In this document: positions 56,273 to 64,000 of the stretch, piece by piece
How the letters are laid out: every line of letters begins with the position of its first letter
How positions within the stretch are numbered: the stretch's first letter is position 1
NCBI RefSeq assembly: GCF_002939185.1
Contig: NZ_POVL01000003.1
Span: forward strand, 1 to 64,000
Origin: Enterobacter sichuanensis
Lineage (GTDB): Bacteria; Pseudomonadota; Gammaproteobacteria; Enterobacterales; Enterobacteriaceae
Direction of reading: 5' to 3'
DNA length: 64,000 nt
Position numbers and translations under genes: made by a program
Notes under the pieces: model-generated
What the model was told of the DNA's origin: nothing
Seen by the model: the letters and a program-made list of their open reading frames with translations, nothing else
Database searches by the model: none

Positions 56273-57229
56273 ATGTGGGGAATTATCGCCACCTGGCGAA
56301 TGGCGCTTGAAGGCGTCACAGAGTCTGCCTCTGCGCTGGCTGCGGGAAAACCGGTCTCTGCGGCAGTGGTGGATGCCGTTGCCGCCGTCGAAGATTTTCC
56401 GTTTTATAAATCCGTCGGCTACGGTGGGTTACCTACTGAAAACGGCGAGGTTGAGCTGGACGCGGCGTACATGGACGGCGACACGCTGGCGTTTGGTGCC
56501 GTGGGTAATCTTGTGGATATCGCCAACCCGGTGCGCGTGGCGCAGGCGCTCAGCCGTCAGCGGTATAACAGCCTTTTGGTCGGCCAGGGGGCGCGCGAAT
56601 GGGCCCTGAGCCAGGGCTTTGCGGACAAAACCATGCTCACCGACCGCGCCATGCAGCATTACCGCAAGCGCTGCCGGGAGACGCTGGATAAAGGCCTAAG
56701 CCCGTACGACGGCCACGACACCGTCGGGATTATCGGCCTCGACAAACAGGGCTCCATGAGCGTCGCCACCTCCACCAGCGGCCTGTTTATGAAAAAACGC
56801 GGTCGACTCGGCGATTCGCCGATTATCGGCTCCGGCTTTTACTGTGACAGCGAAACCGGCGCCGCCACCGCCACAGGCGTGGGGGAAGATCTGATGAAAG
56901 GCTGTACCAGCTACGAAATTGTTCGCCGCATGGCCCAGGGCATGACGCCCCAGCAGGCGGCGGATTCAGTGGTGTTTGAACTGGAAGACAAGCTGATGTC
57001 GCGCTTTGGCCGCGCGGGAGATCTCTCCGTGGTGTGCATGAATAATAAAGGCGAGTTCGGCGCGGCGACCAATATCAAAACCTTCTCGTTTGTGGTCGCC
57101 ACCGCCCGCCAGCCGCTGACCGTATTTCGCGCCGAGCGCCGGCAGGAAAAGACGTATTATCAGGCCGTGGATGAAGCATGGATGCAGGCCTACGCGGCGC
57201 GGATCCGCGCGCCGATTGAGGAGGAATAA
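56273..57229 (+). CDS. Glycosylasparaginase-family Ntn-hydrolase
   Basis: A 318-residue member of the N-terminal-nucleophile asparaginase-2 family, closest in motifs to N4-(beta-N-acetylglucosaminyl)-L-asparaginase. The self-cleavage site is HD|TVG, making T150 the nucleophile. Downstream STSG (168-170) and GRLGDSP (R178, D181) match the substrate-binding residues of human aspartylglucosaminidase; TGVGED (201-206) follows. Isoaspartyl peptidases and plain asparaginases share the fold but usually lack GR-x-GDSP. No signal peptide, so it acts in the cytoplasm. It would split GlcNAc-Asn to aspartate and amino-sugar. It lies 3 bp after the EIIC gene and overlaps the aminopeptidase start by 1 bp. 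Confidence 0.8.
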   Translation: MWGIIATWRMALEGVTESASALAAGKPVSAAVVDAVAAVEDFPFYKSVGYGGLPTENGEVELDAAYMDGDTLAFGAVGNLVDIANPVRVAQALSRQRYNSLLVGQGAREWALSQGFADKTMLTDRAMQHYRKRCRETLDKGLSPYDGHDTVGIIGLDKQGSMSVATSTSGLFMKKRGRLGDSPIIGSGFYCDSETGAATATGVGEDLMKGCTSYEIVRRMAQGMTPQQAADSVVFELEDKLMSRFGRAGDLSVVCMNNKGEFGAATNIKTFSFVVATARQPLTVFRAERRQEKTYYQAVDEAWMQAYAARIRAPIEEE

Positions 57230-58653
57230 TGATTACCTGGCAACTGACAACCACCCTTTCCAACACCAGACTACACGGTCACCTCATCGCCCGGACCGCC
57301 TGTCCATTACTGCCGGACACCCCGCTTATCGCGGAAATGCGCGGGCAGGACGGGGTTGCCGATACCCGTTTTGGCTGCGCCCCTTTTGCACGGATCACGC
57401 TGGTACCGGATGCGCTCTGGCAGGACAGCCTCACTGAAGGATTACTGACGGCACTGCGCCCCCTGCTGGCCTCCCCTGTCAGCCCTGATGTGATCATCGA
57501 CGTCACCCATATCGACGACGTTGTGCTGGTGCAGGTGCTGCGCTTTCTCTTCAACCAGGCGCACCGTCTTAGCGACCTGCAGTTGAAGCGCCCCGACGTT
57601 ACGCCAGCGCGTATGCACCACGTTACCGCTCTTTGCCTGCCGGAACAGCAGGACAAGCTGGAAGCTATCTTCCGTCAGCAACAGGCCATCAGCCGGGGTA
57701 TGGTCTTTGCGCGTCGTCTGGCGGATATCCCTTCCGATCGCTGTACGCCACAGTTTGTGGTCGAAGAGGCGAAAAAATTGGCCGCCGACGTCCCTGCCCT
57801 GCGGTGTGAGGTGCTGGATGAAAAGCAGATCGTTGCGCAGGGTCTGGGGCTACTTCATGCCGTCGGTAAAGGCGCTTCCTGTCCGCCGCGGCTGCTGGCC
57901 ATTCACTATGAGGGTGTTTCTGACGGTCCGGTGCGTTGCTACGTAGGTAAAGGCATTACCTTCGACACCGGTGGTCTGTGGCTGAAGGAAGGCGCCGGCA
58001 TGTACACCATGAAGTACGACATGTGCGGGGCGGCCAACGTACTGGGCCTGATGCTTGCCGTCGCAGAACTTGGTCTTCCCGTTCGCATCATGGGCGTGCT
58101 GGCGCTGGCGGAAAACGCGATAGGTCCGGACGCCATGCAGCCCGGCACGGTCGCGCGGGCCTGCAACGGCACAACGGTTGAAATCAACAACACCGATGCC
58201 GAAGGTCGACTGGTGCTGGCAGACGCGATTGCCTGGGCCAGCCTGCGCCATCCCCGGGCGCGCTATATTATTGATATGGCGACGCTAACGGGTGCGGTGG
58301 TCAAAGCGCTGGGGTATGAGCTGAGCGGGTTAATGACGCAGGATGAACCGCTGCGCAAGGCGCTGACGCAGGCGGGGAAACAGAGCGGCGACGAAGTGTG
58401 GTCCCTGCCGCTGGACGCGCGGCTGAAAAAGCAGACCGACAGCGCCATCGCCGATCTGTGCAACACCCCGAGCAACAATGCGGCAATCAGCGCCTCGGCG
58501 GCATGGCTGCTGCATCACTTCTGCCCGCCGACGATCCCGTGGGCGCATCTGGATATTAGCGGTACGGCGCTGTGGCGTGAAAACGGACGGAGCGTGGCGT
58601 CAGGGAGGCCGATCCCGCTGCTGGTGGAGCATTTATTGCGGGATAGTGCCTGA
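57229..58653 (+). CDS. M17 leucyl aminopeptidase-family protein
   Basis: A 474-residue cytoplasmic M17 dizinc aminopeptidase. Metal ligands K241, D246, D264, D323 and E325 have exactly the spacing of E. coli PepA (5, 18, 59, 2), and catalytic K253 and R327 are in place (VGKGITFDTGG, MKYDMCG, NTDAEGRLVL). The N-terminal domain (1-165) is divergent, as usual. It is neither PepA nor PepB by overall sequence. A strong GAGGAGG ribosome-binding site lies inside the end of the upstream gene. In the operon it would trim peptide from glycopeptides or cut dipeptides released by the glycosylasparaginase; this is inferred. Confidence 0.88.
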   Translation: MITWQLTTTLSNTRLHGHLIARTACPLLPDTPLIAEMRGQDGVADTRFGCAPFARITLVPDALWQDSLTEGLLTALRPLLASPVSPDVIIDVTHIDDVVLVQVLRFLFNQAHRLSDLQLKRPDVTPARMHHVTALCLPEQQDKLEAIFRQQQAISRGMVFARRLADIPSDRCTPQFVVEEAKKLAADVPALRCEVLDEKQIVAQGLGLLHAVGKGASCPPRLLAIHYEGVSDGPVRCYVGKGITFDTGGLWLKEGAGMYTMKYDMCGAANVLGLMLAVAELGLPVRIMGVLALAENAIGPDAMQPGTVARACNGTTVEINNTDAEGRLVLADAIAWASLRHPRARYIIDMATLTGAVVKALGYELSGLMTQDEPLRKALTQAGKQSGDEVWSLPLDARLKKQTDSAIADLCNTPSNNAAISASAAWLLHHFCPPTIPWAHLDISGTALWRENGRSVASGRPIPLLVEHLLRDSA

Positions 58654-58660
58654 ATGTTTT

Positions 58661-58740
58661 GCCGGGCGGCGGCTGCGCCTTACCCGGCCTACATATCGTG
58701 GCGGATTTTCGTAGGCCCGGTAAGCGCAGCGCCACCGGGC
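58661..58740. repeat. REP pair (BIME)
   Basis: GCCGGGCGGCGGCTGCGC...TTACCCGGCCTAC on one side, and GTAGGCCCGGTAAGCGCAGCGCCACCGGGC on the other written as halves, form two inverted REP units around a short spacer. They sit at the junction of the inserted PTS/peptidase operon and hda. Confidence 0.8.
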
Positions 58741-58748
58741 AACAAAAC

Positions 58749-59450
58749 TCAAAGCTTCAGAATATCTTTCACAAACGGAATGGTCAGCTTGCGCTGGGCG
58801 GTGATGGACGCGCGATCGAGCTGATCGAGTGTATCAAACAGCGTGCGCATCTCCCGATCCAGACGCTTAAGCAGGAAACGACCCACGTCCTCCGGCAGCT
58901 CAAAGCCACGCTGCTTTGCGCGCAGCTGTAACGCCTGCAGTTTGTCTTCATCGGACAGTGGCTGGAGCTTATAGATTTGCCCCCAGTCCAGACGCGATGC
59001 CAAATCCGGCAGCCCCAGATTAAGCTGGCGCGGCGGACGATCGCCGGTGATCAAGAGCCGGGTTTTGCCCGATTCCAGAATGCGGTTATAGAGGTTAAAG
59101 ATCGCCATTTCCCACGGCTCATCCCCCGCCACGCATTCGATATTATCAATGCAGACCAGGGAGAGGTGTTCCATTCCCTCCAGCACGTCAGGCACAAACC
59201 AGGTACGCTTATCCAGCGGCACATAGCCTACCGCATCACCCCGCGCGGAAAGCTCCGCACAGGCGGCATGCAACAGGTGGCTGCGCCCCGCGCCTTCGCG
59301 TGACCAGATATAGATGTATCCGCTGTGATCCTGGCGCAGCACGTTTTGCAGTGCAGCCAGTAAAGAGGGGTTATCACCCGGCCAGAAACTCGCGAAAGTT
59401 TCGTCGTCAGGGAGATAGAGTGGCAGAGAGAGCTGTGCCGGTCCGTTCAG
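58749..59450 (-). CDS. hda: DnaA regulatory inactivator Hda
   Basis: A 233-residue AAA+ protein that, with the DNA-loaded sliding clamp, makes DnaA hydrolyse ATP after initiation. The start is a CTG at 59448-59450, preceded by GAGGT at about 8 bases. It gives exactly the E. coli length and retains the clamp-binding motif QLSLPL at residues 6-11, lost with any internal ATG/GTG start. AAA+ motifs are [13 protein letters not shown] (Walker A) and [12 protein letters not shown] (Walker B); box VII Arg is in [11 protein letters not shown]. coli hda also uses CTG. Followed by a BIME instead of yfgD. Confidence 0.95.
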   Translation of the reverse strand: MNGPAQLSLPLYLPDDETFASFWPGDNPSLLAALQNVLRQDHSGYIYIWSREGAGRSHLLHAACAELSARGDAVGYVPLDKRTWFVPDVLEGMEHLSLVCIDNIECVAGDEPWEMAIFNLYNRILESGKTRLLITGDRPPRQLNLGLPDLASRLDWGQIYKLQPLSDEDKLQALQLRAKQRGFELPEDVGRFLLKRLDREMRTLFDTLDQLDRASITAQRKLTIPFVKDILKL

Positions 59451-59514
59451 AAGTACCTCAACCAGATCTTACATAAAATCGGCATGGAGTTTAACACGGA
59501 ACCTGCCAGGAGAG

Positions 59515-59537
59515 AACCGGGCGATCCTTCGCCCGAT
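59515..59537. terminator. Hairpin downstream of uraA
   Basis: CGGGCGA and TTCGCCCG around 59518-59536 form a short GC-rich stem between hda and the ERIC element. It may end the upp-uraA transcript on the minus strand or lie in the hda leader; no T-run supports either strongly. Confidence 0.35.
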
Positions 59538-59664
59538 TATACACGTCATCCTTCAAGCTGCCTCTGCGTTGGCTGCATCTGCTCACCCCAGTCACTTACT
59601 TGAGTAAGCTCCTGGGGATTCTCAGATTTGCCGCCTTGATGCAGCTTGAATGATTTTGTGTATA
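59538..59664. repeat. ERIC element (127 bp)
   Basis: The centre carries both canonical ERIC halves: GCTCACCCCAGTCACTTACT (59581-59600) and TAAGCTCCTGGGGATTCTCA (59605-59624). The outer arms are inverted too: TCAAGCTGC at about 59553 and GCAGCTTGA at 59641, with TATACAC and GTGTATA at the ends. From end to end it is 127 bp, the standard full length. It lies between uraA and hda and would be transcribed from either. Confidence 0.88.
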
Positions 59665-59669
59665 TAAGA

Positions 59670-60959
59670 TCAATGTGACGCTTTTTCGCTTTCGTCGGCG
59701 TCCAGCACCACCTCTTCCGGGCGGATCACGGAGATCAGCTTGAAAATCAGGCTCAGGCCCACGCCAACGATGGTCGCCAGCGCCATCCCCTTCAGCTCGG
59801 CCGCGCCGATGTGTACCTTCGCACCGCTCACGCCGATGATCAGGATAACGGAGGTCAGGATCAGGTTCTGCGCTTTGCTGTAATCCACTTTAGACTCAAT
59901 CAGCACGCGAATACCGGATGCGCCGATCACGCCGTACAGCAGCAGAGAGACACCGCCCATCACCGGCACCGGGATGATCTGGATCGCCGCCGCCAGTTTA
60001 CCGACGCAGGAAAGCAGAATGGCAATGATCGCCGCGCCGCCGATAACCCAGGTACTGTAAACGCGGGTGATCGCCATGACGCCAATATTCTCACCGTAGG
60101 TGGTGTTTGGTGTGGAGCCAAAGAACCCGGAGATAATGGTCGAGAAGCCGTTGGCAAACATAGAACGGTGCAGACCCGGGTCGCGGATCAAATCGCGCTT
60201 GACGATGTTCGCCGTCACCACCAGGTGACCAACGTGTTCAGCGATGACCACCAGCGCGGCAGGCAGAATGGTGAAGATAGCAAACCATTCGAAGCGTGGC
60301 GTGTAGAAGGTTGGCAGGGCGAACCAGTGCGCCTGAGCGATTGGCGTGGTATCAACAACGCCCATCACGAAGGAGAGTGCATAGCCCGCCAGAACGCCGA
60401 TCAGGATCGGGATAATCGCCATAAAACCGCGGAACAGCACGGAGCCAAACACCGTTACGCCCAGGGTCACCAGCGAGATGATGATGGTTTTGGAATCCGG
60501 TGACTGGCCGTCAGCAGGCAGCAGACCGGCCATATTGGCCGCCACGCCCGCAAGCTCGAGACCGATAACGGCAACGATGGCACCCATTGCCGCAGGCGGG
60601 AACATCACGTCCAGCCAGCCGGTACCGGCTTTCTTCACAATGAAAGAGACCAGGCAGAACAGCACGCCACACATGATAAACCCGCCCAGCGCCACTTCAT
60701 AACCCAGCGGCAGCAGCAGCAACACCGGCGAGATAAAGGCAAAGCTCGAACCCAGATACGCCGGGATTTTGCCTTTACAGATAAAGAGGTACAGCAGCGT
60801 ACCAATACCGTTGAATAGCAGCACGGTAGCCGGGTTAATGTGAAACAGGATTGGCACCAGCACGGTTGCGCCAAACATGGCGAACAGGTGCTGCAAACTA
60901 AGCGGGATTGTCTGTAAAAGCGGCGGTCTTTCACTCACCCCGATAGCACGGCGCGTCAT
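59670..60959 (-). CDS. uraA: Uracil:H+ symporter UraA
   Basis: A 429-residue inner-membrane uracil transporter of the NAT/NCS2 family with 14 segments. The signature stretches GLELAGVAANMAGLLP (catalytic Glu in helix 8 is in VVIAEHVGHLVVT) and GFFGSTPNTTYGENIGVMA are intact. Same length as E. coli UraA. It follows upp after 86 bp containing a terminator, so some transcripts stop before it. Confidence 0.97.
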   Translation of the reverse strand: MTRRAIGVSERPPLLQTIPLSLQHLFAMFGATVLVPILFHINPATVLLFNGIGTLLYLFICKGKIPAYLGSSFAFISPVLLLLPLGYEVALGGFIMCGVLFCLVSFIVKKAGTGWLDVMFPPAAMGAIVAVIGLELAGVAANMAGLLPADGQSPDSKTIIISLVTLGVTVFGSVLFRGFMAIIPILIGVLAGYALSFVMGVVDTTPIAQAHWFALPTFYTPRFEWFAIFTILPAALVVIAEHVGHLVVTANIVKRDLIRDPGLHRSMFANGFSTIISGFFGSTPNTTYGENIGVMAITRVYSTWVIGGAAIIAILLSCVGKLAAAIQIIPVPVMGGVSLLLYGVIGASGIRVLIESKVDYSKAQNLILTSVILIIGVSGAKVHIGAAELKGMALATIVGVGLSLIFKLISVIRPEEVVLDADESEKASH

Positions 60960-61000
60960 AGTGTTTTCCTCTGAGATGGTTAGTTATGTGTGTTTTATTC

Positions 61001-61027
61001 AAAAAAAAGCCGACTATCAAAGTCGGC
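61001..61027 (-). terminator. upp terminator / attenuator before uraA
   Basis: GCCGACT (61009-61015) pairs with AGTCGGC (61021-61027) over a 5-base loop; on the minus strand eight T follow. Placed between upp and uraA, it should lower transporter expression relative to upp. Confidence 0.85.
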
Positions 61028-61045
61028 TTCGTTATCGTTATTCGA

Positions 61046-61672
61046 TTATTTCGTACCAAAGATCTTATCGCCGGCATCGCCCAGCCCCGGGATGATGTAC
61101 CCGTGCTCGTTCAGCCCCTGATCGACAGACGCGGTATACAGCTCCACATCCGGGTGCGCCTTTTCCAGCGCCGAGATCCCTTCCGGTGCAGCAACCAGCA
61201 CCAGCACTTTAATGCTGCTGCAGCCTGCTTTTTTCAGCAGGTCGATAGTGGCGATCATTGAACCGCCGGTCGCCAGCATTGGGTCAACCACCAGCGCCAT
61301 ACGCTCGTCGATGTTAGACACCAGCTTCTGGAAGTAAGGTACCGGCTCCAGCGTCTCTTCATTACGGTAGATACCCACCACGCTGATACGCGCGCTCGGT
61401 ACGTGCTCCAGCACGCCCTCCATCATGCCGAGACCGGCACGCAGGATTGGCACTACGGTAATTTTCTTACCTTTGATCTGCTCAACCTGCACCGGGCCGT
61501 TCCAGCCTTCGATGGTCACTTTTTCGGTTTCCAGGTCAGAGGTCGCTTCGTAGGTCAGCAGGCTACCCACTTCAGATGCCAGTTCGCGAAAACGCTTCGT
61601 GCTGATGTCATGCTCACGCATCAGGCCCAACTTGTGTTTAACGAGTGGGTGTTTCACTTCCACAATCTTCAT
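61046..61672 (-). CDS. upp: Uracil phosphoribosyltransferase
   Basis: A 208-residue enzyme making UMP from uracil and PRPP, the salvage partner of UraA. The PRPP loop is [14 protein letters not shown] and the uracil site is near [11 protein letters not shown] at the C-terminus. The start [10 protein letters not shown] was chosen as in E. coli; ten further in-frame codons upstream are not supported. AGGAGA precedes it. In E. coli purMN is divergent from upp; here a beta-glucoside module lies upstream instead. Confidence 0.97.
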   Translation of the reverse strand: MKIVEVKHPLVKHKLGLMREHDISTKRFRELASEVGSLLTYEATSDLETEKVTIEGWNGPVQVEQIKGKKITVVPILRAGLGMMEGVLEHVPSARISVVGIYRNEETLEPVPYFQKLVSNIDERMALVVDPMLATGGSMIATIDLLKKAGCSSIKVLVLVAAPEGISALEKAHPDVELYTASVDQGLNEHGYIIPGLGDAGDKIFGTK

Positions 61673-61776
61673 TCTCTTTCTCCTCTGAGGTGGCATCCGC
61701 AAAAAAATCGCGGGATTATACCGCTTTTTTCAGATTAGGCCATACCCATCTTGCTTGACAGGGATCAAGCGAAGAC

Positions 61777-61801
61777 AAAAAAACCGGAGAGGTGTCTCCG
61801 G
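61777..61801 (-). terminator. Terminator of the beta-glucoside genes
   Basis: CCGGAGA (61784-61790) and TCTCCGG (61795-61801) form a 7-bp stem with a 4-base loop, followed on the minus strand by seven T. It lies 70 bp past the glucosidase stop. Confidence 0.85.
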
Positions 61802-61842
61802 CTTATGTGCGAGGTTCTGCGGTGGCGCTACGTGTAGTGTAG

Positions 61843-61869
61843 GTCGGGTAAGCGTTAGCGCCACCCGAC
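61843..61869. repeat. Single REP element
   Basis: GTCGGGTAAGCGTTAGCG followed by CCACCCGAC forms one REP hairpin just past the 6-phospho-beta-glucosidase stop. Confidence 0.75.
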
Positions 61870-61871
61870 AA

Positions 61872-64000
<2,129 letters not shown>

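Noticed and set aside
56273-57229. The Ntn-hydrolase as a DUF1028 protein
   Set aside because: The HD-TVG cleavage site with the later GR-x-GDSP and TG-x-GE motifs fits the glycosylasparaginase family much better.
58749-59342. A shorter 197-residue hda
   Set aside because: This start would remove the clamp-binding motif; conserved residues continue upstream to the CTG.

Overview
The window reads as chromosome of a member of the Enterobacteriaceae, most like Enterobacter or a close relative. Nearly every backbone protein can be recognised as a close counterpart of an E. coli K-12 protein, and their order follows the E. coli map from just past the valUXY-lysV tRNA cluster to upp. Base composition is moderately GC-rich, except in the first 4 kb, which is visibly AT-richer. 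Comparisons with E. coli are from memory of that map and of those proteins; nothing was aligned by computer.

Layout. (1) 1-4140: a terminator and repeat, then a small accessory block: a stand-alone HD (SpoT/MESH1-like) hydrolase convergent with, and overlapping, a three-gene cluster for a pyruvate-kinase-like enzyme, a TauE/SafE permease and an AEC permease. (2) 4141-5587: the decayed xanthosine locus, with xapR carrying an internal in-frame deletion and only the 3' end of xapB left, followed by a FlxA-like gene behind a good sigma-28 promoter. (3) 5584-10859: yfeR/yfeH, ypeB, ligA, zipA. (4) 11090-15883: cysZ, cysK, and ptsH-ptsI-crr. (5) 15928-21605: pdxK and the sulfate/thiosulfate operon cysPTWA-cysM. 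(6) 21782-26261: yfeX, yfeY, yfeZ, ypeA, amiA, hemF. (7) 26347-31831: maeB, talA, tktB. (8) 31928-40985: ypfG, nudK, aegA/narQ, acrD and the 19-residue ypfM. (9) 41373-53981: yffB, dapE, ypfN, ypfH, tmcA, ypfJ, purC, bamC, dapA, gcvR, bcp, perM, bepA, yfgD. (10) 53978-58653: an accessory insert between yfgD and hda, made of a transposase-derived HTH protein divergent from an operon for a PTS EIIC permease, a glycosylasparaginase-family Ntn-hydrolase and an M17 aminopeptidase. (11) 58749-61672: hda (CTG start), an ERIC element, uraA, upp. (12) 61872-64000: a 6-phospho-beta-glucosidase and a ROK kinase cut by the window edge.

Several loci present in E. coli K-12 are missing at their expected positions: xapA/yfeN, yfeK-yfeS, ucpA-murRQP-yfeW, the eut operon and the hyf operon. 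Most of these junctions, and those of the inserted modules, carry REP or CT-rich palindromic repeats.

The most interesting system is the EIIC/glycosylasparaginase/M17 operon (54950-58653). It has tight coupling, intact catalytic residues in both enzymes and a textbook class II CRP promoter. It looks like a catabolic route for N-glycosyl-asparagine or short glycopeptides: uptake, peptide trimming, then release of aspartate and sugar. The function is inferred. The second is the AT-rich pyruvate-kinase-like/TauE/AEC/HD block at the start, whose substrate cannot be told from sequence.
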